64,000 bases of DNA from Xiphydria camelus (Eukaryota > Arthropoda > Insecta > Hymenoptera > Xiphydriidae): the NCBI GenBank assembly GCA_963678675.1, contig OY783193.1:5153501-5217500 (forward strand). The letters run 5' to 3'. Shown piece by piece: positions 1-12,449 of the stretch. A model generated the notes under the pieces. It did no database searches. It saw only the letters and a list, made by a program, of their open reading frames with translations, and was not told the origin of the DNA. The stretch's first letter is position 1; every line of letters begins with the position of its first letter. The position numbers and the translations under genes were made by a program.

Positions 1-2860
1 GACCTTTCAATCAATAAATTTCTAATAAAATTTTTACGTTAAAAATCCGCAAAAGTTTTCCAATTATTTCACGTACATACCCCATACGTATTATACCCCA
101 TGTGTGCAGTATCTCTTTCACGTATTATTCTACTTTTTGGGATAATTGACAGCGGTTAAACAGCGATGTTTACGAATGGCTGGGGTGTTCAAATATCGAG
201 GGGACACAAAGTGGATTGTCGCTGCACATACCGAGAGCACAAATTGTGTGTCGGCGTTCAGCCTGAAAAATCGGGAGAGACTCAAGTGCGAGAATAATTG
301 CGAACAACTATTGACCAGCTGTCATTGTCCCTAAAATAAATTGCTTTCATTTTTACGATTAAAATGTGAACAATTTTTTATGTTTTGTATATTTAGTCAC
401 TATATTTGGCTTTCAGCTGTTACGAAAAAAATTGGATATTGATTCAAACTTTGCCCGCTTCATAGAAAGTAATCCTAATCAAGTATAAAGCAGTCTAGCG
501 CTATTCGAACGCTTAACGGTACCTTTGCCGTGACAGACAGATCGTCTAGTCGTTAAAAACTCCCACCCGCGTCTATTCTAAGCTCTGCCAACGCGATTCT
601 ATTATGAACCCGTATAGCGAGGCTCGAGCATTATCATCTACGGGAAGTTGTTCAGGAATATCCCTTCTATTCGCTCGAGGGCGAGGCAAAGCTTCAAAAG
701 GGGGTAGAGGACGTATAGAAGAAAAGAGAAGGGAGCTAGAGGTCGCATTAAAGGGACGAGATGAAGGGATCGAATTGTATTTCAAGAAGTCGTCTTGGGT
801 ATTACTTTACGATGGAAAGTCAAATAAAGCACGATGAAAGAATGCTCGGAATAATCCTTTGAAAGGGGATAAAGCGATTGATCGCTCCCTCCGATATTTA
901 CATCGAATTCTTACTCACTATGTAATATAATTGAAACGAAAAATAAGAAACTGCTATTATGAGAAGATTTTTAAATGATTTAATTATATACAATTAAACG
1001 TAGATAAATGACCTATAATAGAATAATGCAAAATTATGCTCCATTAAGTAACTATTATTTATTGAAATTACGCGGATCGTTCTTAATATACATATTTTTA
1101 GAACAAGATTGAACGAGATACTATACGTATCACCTTTAATTATCTTAAGTAACTCGCGACTTCCAACGCCAATTAGGAAATGATAAAGTAAACGTCCCTT
1201 TAATCGATAAATTACGGAGCAATTTCTCTCCAGGAAATTAATTTTTTTATTCCTACACTGTGTCGAGGTTATTTTCGAAAGTTACAGTAGCATTAACTTA
1301 CGGTATAGATAATTTTCTATTTTTTTTTCTTATGGTCATATTCACAATGTTTCGTTCTCGAAAAAAAAAAATATCTATATCAAAATTCACCCTCCGTTAG
1401 GATATCAAGGATTCTTGTAAGCGATTATACTCGTCGTTAAACGCAAATTAATGCCGTCGGTTAGGTATCAACTCTTGTATATATGTATATAGGTTCTCAT
1501 TCTCTAAAGTAATTAGTCTAAGGACACTCGGGCGCAACAGCTTTAATATTCTCATTTTGATCGAAATTTCGCCAAGCTAACTGAAACTTGATGAGGCGCA
1601 TATTACTTACAGCCACAAGTAATATATAATCCGTTTTTAAATATCCCAAAAATCCAGATCGAGATCTAGCACTCAATGATGTTATTAAAAGATCGAGGAC
1701 TCTCGGGTATTAATAAAAATCATCAAACATTAGGTGTATTGCTCCGATTATTTAAAACAATAAATTTTTCCAATTCTAATTTCTAAAAGAATATTGAATT
1801 AAGAAAATTAAGCTTTCACCGGGATTTGTCTAATTTTAATTTATCACATCCTCGATATCTTAAATACTGAAATCAATTGTATCCTGTCTAGAGACATCGA
1901 GGAGTATTCCTCATTATTAATAAAGACAATAATAACTAAATTTCAATACATCGGTAATACATATATATGCTCCAGATAAAAGGAAGGAATAAGAAGAGTA
2001 TTATTGTATTTTACTTTCTCTTATTATAAAATCCACGATATCAAAATTTGTGAGAATGCAAATTCCTAAATTAAACTTATCCCCCGGCAGGATACGGGTT
2101 CTTATTATTCCCGGCTGCGCGCGCCGTTAAACGCAAAATAGCCCCACAACACAGCCCGGTATTAATTTATCTACCTCCGGTATTTGGTGCGTCTACAGTA
2201 CCCGAGAGTCTGCAGACAACGCGAGAAGAGAAATAATTTACGTATATTCGTTCGAAAGTAATTAATCGATGGAAACGTTCTAATTAAAATTTTGCTCGAC
2301 TACGCGGAGTTCCTATATGACTTGCCGTTGCTCGTCCGAACGGGGCACGGCGACGCGACGCCGCGCGTATTTCGCAGAACGACACAGGGTAATTCGAAGC
2401 ACTTTGTCCCGGGGGCCGGGAAATCGTGGACGCGCGGGGGTTGGCGCGAGGACCAAGAGACGAAGAGGAGGACAGAAATACAGGAAGACGGGACGGATGG
2501 AAGGCAGAGCGAGCATCCCCCGCAGGTAATTGTCATGCAAAGTAAAGAGGCGTCATTAGCATCATAAGCGGGCAAATACTCTACATTCTTCGGCCATTGT
2601 AGTCGCTAGTTAGTTCATTAATTCTTGGGCTCGGCGCGAGAGCTTGCGAGTCAACCGGGTCGAATTATGTGCTCGGCTATCTCCCCAGGTACGCGATTTT
2701 CTTCCTGGCGAAAAACACAAGAAATACGATCTCATTTCGTAAGAGCTCGAGACATTCATTGTTACATGGGTTCTGTGTTCGTACAAGTGTAGGTATAGGT
2801 ACGCTCTAACACCAATGAGCACGTTGCAAGCTCTTCAAGTAGACACTAGAGCTAGTTATG
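1..2860. other. non-coding stretch, probable Fhos intron
   Basis: AT-rich sequence with stop codons in all frames and no exon-like open frame with splice sites. A GC-rich patch at about 2,300-2,530 has open frames on both strands, as expected from composition alone. Because the first Fhos coding exon lies at 21.57-21.73 kb on the minus strand and its next exon is not visible, this stretch is probably intronic. That is inference. Confidence 0.5.
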
Positions 2861-3119
2861 TACACCGAGAAAACAGTTTATTAATAGTTAATAATGTAAA
2901 TTCAAATACGGCGAAATAAATATTTCGTTAATAAGACAAGAAAATCTATGGTTATTATTAAAATGTTTATTTCATTGAAATAGTTGCTTCGAAGGATATA
3001 ATTATGCCAAAATAGATATCGAAATAGTTAACGAGTATTTACTTGGGACAACAAAATGTTTATTTTGCCATATTCAAACACATATAATTATCTATAATTA
3101 AATTGCTTTCTCGGTGTAT
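2861..3119. mobile_element. MITE-like element, family M2, copy 1
   Basis: The left end reads TA-CACCGAGAAAACAG and the right end is its inverted counterpart, CTTTCTCGGTG-TA, so the element is bounded by a TA dinucleotide on each side. The interior is an imperfect palindrome rich in TTTATT/AATAAA words with no coding capacity. It is the most complete copy of a family seen four more times nearby (3,245; 4,488; 7,434; 11,873). Family behaviour is inferred from terminal repeats and repetition in the window. Confidence 0.75.
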
Positions 3120-3244
3120 GTATGTATCTTGAAAGAGAAACGGTTCGGAAGTATTGTGAAAGTGGTGAATAATTTTCTAAATTGAGCGGATATGATCATG
3201 TAATAGCAATATGGAAAATGAAAATGTCAATACACCACTTAGCG

Positions 3245-3501
3245 GTACACCGAAAAAAACAGTTTATTTGTAGTTAATAAATATTTGTTTGAGTATGACA
3301 AAATAAACATTTTAGCGCATCAAGAAAACATTCGTTAACTATTACGATATTTATTTGGCACAATTACATCCTTTAAGGCAATCAGTTGAATGAAATAAAC
3401 ATTTTAATAATTAACATATATTTTCTTATCTTATCGAAATATATATTTCGCCGTATTTCAAGTTACATTTATTAACTACTAATAAACTGTGTTCTCGGCA
3501 C
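3245..3501. mobile_element. MITE-like element, family M2, copy 2
   Basis: Ends are TACACCGAAAAAAACAG and CTGTGTTCTCGGCAC. It lies about 125 bp after copy 1, and the interior shares the same words (AGTTAATAAATATT, CAAATAAACATTTTA). The two copies have diverged clearly, so they are not a recent tandem duplication. Confidence 0.7.
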
Positions 3502-4487
3502 AGAAGTCGAAAACATCGCGAGTAGGTATATATTTTTACTAATGAAAGCTACGCATCTACTCTATTTCCCAAGTGGAAGGAAATGTCAATACGCTACCTA
3601 GCGGTAGAAATCAAAAACAGCGCGAGTAATTTACTTTTAGAAACCACGCCTTCACTCCATTTCCCATGAGCCACTTCTACAAATGAAAAATCCTGTTCGT
3701 TTGATGTGCAAATGTTTAATTAGTCGAGCAAAAATGTTCTTTTAAATTTTTGGTGCAAAACTCTACCGAGCCTCTTAATATACACGTGGTATGCTTTGCA
3801 CTGCGGTATCGTTGTTATTTCAAAATGCAGATGTGTTGGGAACACAAGTATGAATATTATACACCAACAAAATGTCTTTTTTCTCGTTCCCTTTTCTCCC
3901 CGTATCCATCTTTCTTAAAAAACAGGAACCGTCGCGTCACATTCTCGCCCGCTCCACTTCGTCCCTTTTCACCGCGAAGCCTTGCGAATAAATCGCCTCT
4001 GCCGGGTTCATCTCCGCAGACTCTCCTCTCCATCCCCCTTCCCTACACTATAGTCCCACGCGAGAAAGCCGCGAACCGAATGACCCGAATACCGCGAGCT
4101 GCGCGCGCATCGCTCTCCACCTACATACGTGTGTGCAGTATAGTGGACTCGCGAGATTGCAAGCGAGCCCTAAAAGTGGCCGGATAGCCCGGCGACGTAA
4201 TACAATAGGCGTGTAAGCGCTTACGTAACTGCGGACTGTGGCTCAAACATTATAAACATGCGAGAAAATCGATTCTTTAAATACGGACGATATAAATATA
4301 TCCCCTTGATTTCTTTTCTAATCTCACCTCCTTTGAATAATAGTTTCCTTATCTTTTTTTCATATCTTGCGAATAAAACAATTTCTGGATTGTAACTTTG
4401 CTTGAACTGGGATATTCTAATAATAAATTGAGCTGTAACTAGAAAATAGAGGAAATAGTCATTCAGACTGCAGCGGAGCTATGCATT
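3502..4487. other. non-coding stretch
   Basis: No exon is supported. A 145-codon open frame on the plus strand (3,750-4,187) has a biased, low-complexity composition with no recognisable domain or splice context, and I treat it as chance. Short direct repeats of AATGTCAATAC.cc.CTTAGCGGTA flank M2 copy 2 (near 3,225 and 3,582). Confidence 0.4.
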
Positions 4488-4686
4488 TCTCGCTAAAACA
4501 AAAAACTATATGTTAATTATTAAAATCTTTATTTTTTTTTATTCAAGTTGTTGCCTCAAAGGATTTAATTGTGCCAAATAAATATCGCAATAATTAACGA
4601 AAATGTATTTGATCCAATAAAATGTTCTTTTTCTATAGTCAAACGAACATTTATTAACTGCGAATTAACTGTTTTTTCTCGGTGTA
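4488..4686. mobile_element. MITE-like element, family M2, copy 3 (5'-truncated)
   Basis: The right half and right end (TTTTTTCTCGGTGTA) match the M2 family. The left terminus is missing or degraded, beginning at a CTAAAACAAAAAAC remnant. Confidence 0.6.
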
Positions 4687-4739
4687 TTTATGCCTCGAAA
4701 TCATAAGAAAATCGAAGAAGAAGAAGATATTTACAGCAA

Positions 4740-5350
4740 CTTATAGCAACACCTCGTTAAGCGCTTCGATGCAACAACACGGAAGCGTCACTTCGCTACT
4801 TCTGGCAGCGGTAAGAGGGCGGGAAACAAGTCGGCGGATCTCAAATTGGGGGTGATGCAAAACGTGATGCGCGAGCCAATAATACATCGATTCCAGGAGT
4901 CGTAGGTACAGCGATCCATTCGCGACGACGAACGATTCCAACTTGCATAAACTTCCGAGCGCTTGCTCTCCTCGGATCTCCCCGCGGTGATGTGCAGCAA
5001 AAAGGAGCCAAAGAAGCACGTTGGCGGATCTTAAAGCGGAGGTGACGCGATGATGCACGACCGATGCGTCGATTCCACCGAGGCGCGACGATCCGATCGC
5101 GGTAACAAACTACTTCGACTTGTATTGCATAAAGTTCGAAGTCGCCGCGCGCTTCCACACGCACACACACAGAAACGATAGCACGGAGATTTCTTTGAAA
5201 GCACCCGAGCTCCGCCCACTCGTAAACCAGCCTCTGCCGAGCTCCGAGATACCGATACTTATAGAGGATGCATCACGATGGACCATGCAGCGAGTAGAGC
5301 CCGCGAGGTATCGCTCTCATGCGCGCGCGTTCTTCGCAAAGCGTTAAGGT
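4740..5350. other. CpG-rich block with a diverged internal duplication
   Basis: A sharp rise in G+C and CpG over an AT-rich background. Two diverged copies of a roughly 190-bp unit can be seen: GGCGGATCTcAAA at 4,833 and GGCGGATCTtAAA at 5,023, each followed by GGTGAtGC/GGTGAcGC, then TCGATTCCA, GCGATCC/ACGATCC and ACTTG.ATAAA. Open frames exist in several frames but none carries a recognisable domain. Confidence 0.5.
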
Positions 5351-5769
5351 AGTTCTATCACGTAGGGCCGTATTTGGTGGGGATATAAGAAGGGCCCGAC
5401 TAAATTAGTTTTAAAAAACATATATTTTTTATTTATAACTGATCTGATTCTCAAGATTTATAACTTCAATTATGTTTTCTCATCCAATTGGCCAATAAGG
5501 CTCTTCTATTCTTTAATATTAAATTCGTTAACCGGTTTAGGAATCTATTAAACAGTTTTTGTCATAAGTTTGCAGTATATAAGTCATGGAAATACGAAAA
5601 TAAGGCTCCCCTTCTTTCCTATGCCTGCACATGCGTCAATGGTTAAGAACTAATTTTCAATTCAGTTTTTCTCGCGAAAATCGTCGGCAACTCGGCTTTA
5701 AATTTTGTTAACAAATCAATACTAATTTGGTAAGCATTATACCAAAAAAAATACAATTTTTCTACGATC

Positions 5770-6450
5770 CTTCATCTGGTGGATAGAACTACCTTCACAC
5801 GCGCGCTCGACTACCCAGCGGTGAGCTCCTTCGGGTTATCAAGGAGAAGTGCGCATCGCGCGCGAATTGCACCGTCGCGAGCGCGGTCGTCCGATAAGCG
5901 GTCGAGCGGGAGAAAATCCTCGGCAGTTATCGGACGCCGGGAAGTCGTCGTCGAAACTTTCCCACGCGTCGCGCGGCGACGAGCCGACCGTTCCGGGACG
6001 CGAGAAGCTGCACCGCGGTGACGCGATCGAGGCGTGCGCGCCGGAGTAGGTAGATACACGCGTAGGAAACCGCGCGCGTGTTCGAAGGGAAAGGAAGTAT
6101 AGACGCACCGCGCGCGCGGCGCGGTCTCGCGCGACGTGACGCGCCGACGCGAAGTCGAATTCTTGCGGTCTACCGCGAAAACGGACGGCGCGAGGAGCCG
6201 CGCGAGACAAATCGATTCTGGTATCGCGCGCGCGGAGAGCCGGCTCGTAAAATACCGGCGTTTTAGGACCCTCGAAATCCCATCACGTATCCAATTTTCC
6301 GGGGATCAGCGGTTATCCGGGGGGTTTAAAAATCGCGAAATTGAAACAAGCGGCACGGGCGGCCGCGGCAGATTGGTCGCTCCTTGGCACGAGATTCGTA
6401 TAATATACCTAGAATTTGGAATAATGCGAACGCGGTCCGGCGTTTGATCG
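5770..6450. other. CpG-rich block
   Basis: Very CpG-dense sequence with overlapping open frames on both strands, all arginine-rich and low in complexity. It is consistent with an unmethylated CpG-rich regulatory or 5'-UTR region. No promoter motif is called. Confidence 0.4.
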
Positions 6451-6591
6451 TGAAAGGCTCGCTTGGGATAAACTTGTTGCATTTAAAATTTCAAGGCGGC
6501 TTTCTTGCTGCTGTATGAGAAAAATGGATCGTTGTGGATTGTATAATTCTACTATCTGTAAGAATATTGTAGGACAATTAGTGTAATTATA

Positions 6592-6888
6592 ATCACAATA
6601 AGAAAAATAACTTGGTCAATCAAACCAAGATCCTGGAAACGATGACCAAATCGTTTGATAAAATGTAGATCCTCCATCTGTGTGTTTGGTTAGACTGACC
6701 ATTTTTGCGTTAAAATAACTAAATGTCTGATTAGAATAACTAAATATTTGGTAAGAATAATTAAATATTTGGTTAGAATGATTAAATGTTTGATTCAATT
6801 GGCCAGTATTTCAGTCAGAATACCTAAATTCGTTCAACTAGATGCGTTTTGTCATCTCAACCTAATTATTTTTCTCATTGTCAGTGTA
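6592..6888. mobile_element. MITE-like element, family M1, copy A
   Basis: Begins AGAAAAATAACTTGGTCAA and ends in the inverted form, CCTAATTATTTTTCTCAttgtCAGTG. The interior contains a short tandem array, TTGGTTAGAATAACTAAATA-like, between about 6,710 and 6,800. The family recurs at 8,595, 12,101 and 16,664. Confidence 0.7.
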
Positions 6889-7433
6889 CTATAGCATATG
6901 GATTTCAACTGATACACTGAGAAAAATAACGGTCAATAACGGACTTTTGAAATAAGAACTCGTTTCATAGGAGAAGGATATAGATCCTTGTGTTAGCGAT
7001 CTAAGATTTAAGAATAATTTTATTGGTATCCATTTTTCTTAATGTAATACCCACAATTATATAGTAAAAGTGATTGCGATATGTTCCTATAGTAATTTCC
7101 TCATGGAATGCATAACGCTGCAGGAAGTTGAAAGTGAACCCTTGCTCGCGATGCGCGTTGCGGTTTCACCGAATCAATTATATCCGAGAGAGATCGGGGG
7201 CAAGGAGCTCATGGAAAAGCGGAAGATGCGAGTACGCTCTCCTTTGATCGCATAGTACGTCGAAGGTGCCCCCCGTGACTCTGCATCTCATATGATATAT
7301 AAATACATCGCCTTTACTTCATATGGCGATTGGTGAAATGAATTATAATTAGAGTTTAATTCATTTCCCAGATATACGAAATCTCCTATTTCACGGATTT
7401 CTCTAAAATTTCATAAATAATGCCGTCGATTAC
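6889..7433. other. non-coding; solo MITE end
   Basis: Contains one isolated MITE terminus, CACTGAGAAAAATAACGGTC, at 6,914 without a visible partner. Nothing else is recognised. Confidence 0.4.
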
Positions 7434-7660
7434 TATACCGAGAAAACAGTTTATTTATAATTAATATACGTATATTTGATTATGGCGAAAGAAATATTTC
7501 CTTGGGCCAAGCACATATTTTTTAGCTATTACTCTATTTCTGTTTGAATGGAAGAGACATTCTAATGATTAACATATATTTACTTGACCCAATGAAATAT
7601 TTTTTTCGCCATAATCAAGTATATATTTATGAACTACAAATAAACTCTTCTCACAGTGTA
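7434..7660. mobile_element. MITE-like element, family M2, copy 4
   Basis: Ends are TATACCGAGAAAACAGTTTA and TAAACTCTTCTCACAGTGTA. The interior has the family words GATTATGGCGAAA and, inverted, TTTCGCCATAATC, giving a clear palindromic structure. Confidence 0.7.
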
Positions 7661-8594
7661 TGTATATAACTCTGGATTTATTCTTCTTATTTCGAACCCC
7701 TCAGCTTCCACACCCCGTACAATCGTGTGAAATGATACCGGAGTGTAATTTCCAAGGAAACGGAAACCCGACGATCTCGATTTCCTTGTGCTTGGTCCAT
7801 ATATACATATATATTCTCGCAAAGCGAGCCAAATAGTCGTCGATGTGGTAGAACAGGTTTCGCTAACGAGAAGGAACCTATATAGGGCTCCATCGAGTTT
7901 TTATCGTGCCAACTTCTTTCCCGTACACGCTGTTCATCTAGATTCTACGCACCAAATTGCTCCGACACAATAGGAAATTTAATTTAAGCGATAAATTACG
8001 CGTACAGAAGTCAATGATAATAAATATCGACGAAATGGAGTATAAAACAAAGCACGCGAATAAAGCGATCACTTGCTGGACCGCCCTGTTGGATGAACAA
8101 TTGAAAAAATCAGATAAATAACCGATTTTGCCAGTCACAGCTCTTTATGGGATCATAAATAAAGATAAGCGGAATCTGTTCGAATTATTTTATTTTATTG
8201 ATAGCGCTTTATAAGGTATTTTTTCATACTAAATAAATAGGACTTTATTGATTCAATACTCCCTTAAACATCACTCATCTCTGCTTTGATATGTCGAAAC
8301 GCCTGGCGTCTAATACGTTTATCGCGGAGTTCCGGTATGTAATATCCAATCTACATACATTTTGCAAAATGATCAGTTAAATTGCAATTTACCGCGATAA
8401 ATGCAAATCTGCCATAACTAGATCAGCTAACATTGCTGTGAATGGGTGATTCAACGGCGAAGACTTTCTTCGTCAATGGCCGATAAGATCGTTAACCCTC
8501 CCCCCTGCGCAGCGTAACTTTCGACGGTCGTCAATTTTCCCGAATTTTAACGGCATTACCGTCTCGTTCCAATTTGCTCTATATTCGCGCGTGT
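7661..8594. other. non-coding stretch
   Basis: I see no exon, repeat or site that I can support here. Confidence 0.4.
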
Positions 8595-8820
8595 ATACAC
8601 TGAGAGAAATAACTTGGTCAATTTAACCAAAATTCTGGAGATAATGACCAAACCGTTTGGTGAAATTTGGATCTTCCATCTGTTTGGTTAAACTGGCCAA
8701 TTTTTGGTTGGAATAACTTGATATTTGGTTCAACTCTGACCAGTATTTTTATCAGAATAACTAAAAACGTTTAACTAAATGCGTTTCGTCATTTTGACCT
8801 AATTATTGTTTTCGGTGTAC
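8595..8820. mobile_element. MITE-like element, family M1, copy B
   Basis: Bounded by TA on both sides: TA-CACTGAGAGAAATAACTT at the left and AATTATTGTTTTCGGTG-TA at the right. The interior shares TTGGTCAATTTAACCAAAAT, GACCAAACCGTTTGGTGAAA and GGATCTTCCATCTG with copies A, C and D. It is the best preserved copy of this family. Confidence 0.78.
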
Positions 8821-9795
8821 GTAGTCTATCGAGGCGTCTCCATAGCAATCCATTACGTAGAGATTTTGCTTTTCATTTTTATGAAATCGGCCCCGCGGAT
8901 TAACGACCGGCTTCCCGAGACGTCGCTTTAGCGTTCGACGTGGTGTTGTAACACAAAGTACAAAGTGCACACGTATATGTCGCGCGTTTGAGCTATACCT
9001 ATAGTTATCTCGCAACGAGGGAAAGAGAGAGAACCTCTCTGGGGCCAGAGGGAGTAGAGAACCGGCCTAGACTGTGGTTCGCGAGACAATTATAAGGCTG
9101 CCGCTGAGTCGAGAATATAGCGCAACATCGGCACAGTTACCGAAGTAAATATAGGTAAGCTCCCCCTCCCCGCCACTCTTTAAATTCTCTCTCGCTCTCA
9201 CCCACATCCCTTCCTTTTCCTGGGTATTGTAAACTATTTGTAGAGAGCATTATTGCACAGGGTGTCCCTCGATTCGTGGTAAAAAAATGCTCAACGTTAT
9301 CCTATACTGAGAAAAAAGTTTACTCGGGACAATTAAACGTTTCTTTGAATAGTTCTAAGAGCATATTTATTTAATTAGAATAAATATTGATTGGACGTAG
9401 GCTAGAGTGGAGCTAAAAGTGCCGGAGGTAAAAAATGGCATTCGATACTATTCACAGAGTGCATCAATTCAATTATTCTAGTGGATAGCCATATGCTTGT
9501 ATTATAAACGTGTTAAAGGAGTTTATTTAAAGGAGGTGGATTTTATTATCTCATTTCTCTCCATTTCACTTTCTCTCTAACGTGAGAAAATTTTTTATAT
9601 ATCCAAAACCAACAAAAATATTGACATGCTCTCATAATGCCCCGCCCTGTACTCGTATTATCACCGCGATAAATTTGGCTGACTGCTGGTGAGGGGTGGC
9701 TATGGTTGGTAATTACGATAACACGAGAACTTTTGATTTTACGAGGTCAGATTAGCACGAAATATTTGAAGAACCATACTTTAGCGGTGTAAATA
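8821..9795. other. non-coding; one solo MITE end
   Basis: An isolated terminus, ATACTGAGAAAAAAGTTTAC, lies at about 9,303. A CAGGGTGTCCC fragment at about 9,259 resembles a word common at the ends of insect DNA transposons, but no partner end is visible. Confidence 0.35.
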
Positions 9796-10338
9796 TAGGG
9801 GAGAGTTGGCTACATTGTACCACCATCTAAATCGTACCACTAGTGATATTTTATGAAACGGAGATAACAGAGCACTCTGTTTAATAGAAAAATCAACAGT
9901 AGTATGATTACCTTCCACCACCTGAATCGTGCCACTATTGATTTTCCATAAAACAGAGTGCTCCGCTATTTCTATTGATAAAAAATCAGCGGTGATAAAA
10001 TGTAGGCGGTCCCGAGTAAAAAATTCGTTATCAATTTGACCAAAATATGATCAAGAACAGTTCATTCCCGATGCGGTCCAAAAATGATCTGAAGAATAAA
10101 GATATTATAATCTCTTAGTGTGATCTAGTTTTATCTCATTTGTATCCAAAGTAGATCAAAATATGATCAAAAATTGATACAAATGAGATAAAAATGCGTC
10201 ACATTAAGATCATAATATTCTTATTCTTCGCATCATTTTTGGATCACATCGAGAATTATTTATTTTTTATCGTATTTTGATCAAATCGACATTACATATT
10301 TTACTCGAGATGGCATAATATAGCCAACTCTCTCCTAT
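9796..10338. mobile_element. ~540-bp foldback element with GGAGAGTTGGCTA ends
   Basis: The left end, TATAGGGGAGAGTTGGCTAC, and the right end, TAGCCAACTCTCTCCTATA, are inverted repeats. Inside is a second long palindrome (about 10,020-10,310). Its left-arm words ATATGATCAA, GGTCCAAAAATGATC and TTATCTCATTTGTATC return inverted as GATACAAATGAGATAA and ATCATTTTTGGATC. A third inverted pair (GAGCACTCTGTTT ... AAACAGAGTGCTC) lies near 9,870-9,965. It has no coding capacity and is a non-autonomous element. Confidence 0.78.
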
Positions 10339-11872
10339 ACAATATTAATCAATCCAAAAGTTTCGTAGGACGTGGCGTCGTGAAATCTCGAAAAACTTCC
10401 AACGAAGGCATCATCACTGCTTCGTAGTACAGATACGCGAAAGATAAACTTCGAAAATCGACGGAACAAACTTGATATAGCTTATAAACCTTCAATGCGC
10501 GCGTTTTATTTGACCTCAACCGTTGCGCGGAGAGCTATCCCGTAAGATAAACTTTCGGCGCGGTTATTTCGGACGTCTCGAAAATTCCAGAGATTGGATA
10601 AACGAAAATGTTTATCGTCGAGAGCGAAGGGGCGAAGAGGAATAGATTTCCTCTCGGAGGAATGGAAGTTTTGACGCATTAGATCGCCCGTGAAAGTTGC
10701 GATGCATGCGGTGCGAAAACTCAAACCCTAACCGTGTCGAGGGACACATCGGCGGTGTCGCCTTCCCATCCCTCCTCCTCTCACGCCCCCAGCGATCGAC
10801 CGATCCGTTATCGATACGTTTTTACCGACAGGAATATATATAGCTATTCCATCCGAATTGCACGGCGGGGCTCTATATACCTCGCAGTGTGTTCTGCGCG
10901 GTATCTAACCTCGACGGCGGGGCTTCGGCGAGAAATCGTACCGACGTAAATCCCACGACGCAGTATCACTGTATAAGCAGCTGAGAAGCCGAATCGAGCG
11001 GCGTATACGATATCGCGCAGCGCGCAATTTGTATATTCGCAAGGAATTCATCGGCGGGGCCTCTTATCGTCGGCTTTTATCTTTATAAACCGACGTGTGC
11101 GTCGATATTCGTGAATATCATCACACACACACACACACCCAAACAAATTCTTCTTTCACACGTGTGTATGGAATTATCGTTTGGGCTAGTGCGAATGTGC
11201 TCTCGAAAATTATTGTGAGGATCTTTGAAAAAAAAAAAAGAAAAAGACGTTTACAATTGAACGAAGCGACAAGGGCGACGTGAAGCTATGAAATAAAGTC
11301 GCTCCCGTCATCGACAAAAATTCGTTCCACTCCTGAAGAGATGGAGCAGTCTCCCGTCGAAACGGTGCGAATAACCGGTCTCGGATTTCTCGAGGAACGA
11401 GGCCACCATGGGCAGATATATATAGATGAAAGAGCTTATTTATAGGAATGGAACATACATATATTAGAAGAGGGCGAAACAAAAGCTTCGTTGGAATTGG
11501 GAAATACTCGTTAATTATCATGTTTAGTCAGGATAGGTACCCATTCTTTAAATCTGAATCAGTGAATATGAATATTTATACTGTCTTCAAGGATTTTCAT
11601 TGATTCAGACGAGAGCATTACTACCTAATTCGGTATTTGCATAAAAAAGACATTCATATTTTTTAATTTAATTTGTAATCTGTATGCATATTCAATGTCA
11701 CACGAAAAAAAAAAAAAAATGTCCGAAGAAACAATAAGTCGCAAAGTTATAAATGTACTTCTCTCTGAGTCTGACAATTAGTGAGAAATCCGAATTGGAA
11801 TTATAAGGGTTTTGATGAATAAATAGGGCAATGGAACGACTGACAGTTATGCATGCCACTGATATCGACTTA
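10339..11872. other. non-coding stretch
   Basis: Mixed composition with moderately CpG-rich parts at 10,500-11,080 and a short CA run at about 11,122-11,139. No domain-bearing open frame or paired splice sites are recognised. Confidence 0.4.
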
Positions 11873-12100
11873 TAGCAAGAGAATAGTTTATTAATAATTA
11901 ACAAATGTAATATCAAATACGGTGAAAAAGATATTTCGTTAGAACAAGAAAATATACGTCAATTATTAAAATGTTTATTTCGTTCGTACATTTGCCTCAA
12001 AGCATTTAATTGTACCAAATAAATGTCGTAATAGTTGACGAATGTGTACTTGGTCCAACAAAATGCTTACTTCGCGATATTCAAACAAATATTCATAAAC
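11873..12100. mobile_element. MITE-like element, family M2, copy 5
   Basis: Matches M2 copy 1 along its length (AGTTTATTAATAATTAACAAATGTAAT..., TGTACCAAATAAATGTCG). Its right end runs straight into the left end of an M1 element: ...CATAAAC-TA-CACTGAG.... The two elements therefore share or abut one TA/CACTGAG junction. Confidence 0.65.
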
Positions 12101-12375
12101 TACACTGAGAAAAATGACTTGGTTAAAATGACAAAACACATTTAGTTAAACGAGTTGAGTTATTCGAACCAAAATACAATACTAGTAAATTGTACCAAAT
12201 ACTTAGTTATTCGAACAACATATTTAGTACTTAATTTACTACATGTCTAATCATTCTAACCAAGAAGTGGTCAGTCTAACCAAACGGATAAAGAGGATCC
12301 ATATTTCATCAAACGGTTTGGTCATGCTCCCCAGGATTTTAATTAGATCGACCGAGTTGCTTTTCTCAGAGTGTA
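12101..12375. mobile_element. MITE-like element, family M1, copy C (inverted orientation)
   Basis: Ends are TACACTGAGAAAAATGACTT and TTGCTTTTCTCAGAGTGTAC. The conserved family block (AAACGGTTTGGTCAT, GGATCCATATTTCATC) is in the opposite orientation to copies A, B and D. Confidence 0.72.
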
Positions 12376-12449
12376 CAAATAAACGTTATTCCCGGTGCAA
12401 TGTAAAACAAGGCTCCTTCTTCGCAACGTTTACTTTAGCCCTCACATCC

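Noticed and set aside
3750..4187. 145-codon plus-strand frame
   Set aside because: Composition-driven and without homology I can recognise; no splice sites placing it in a gene.
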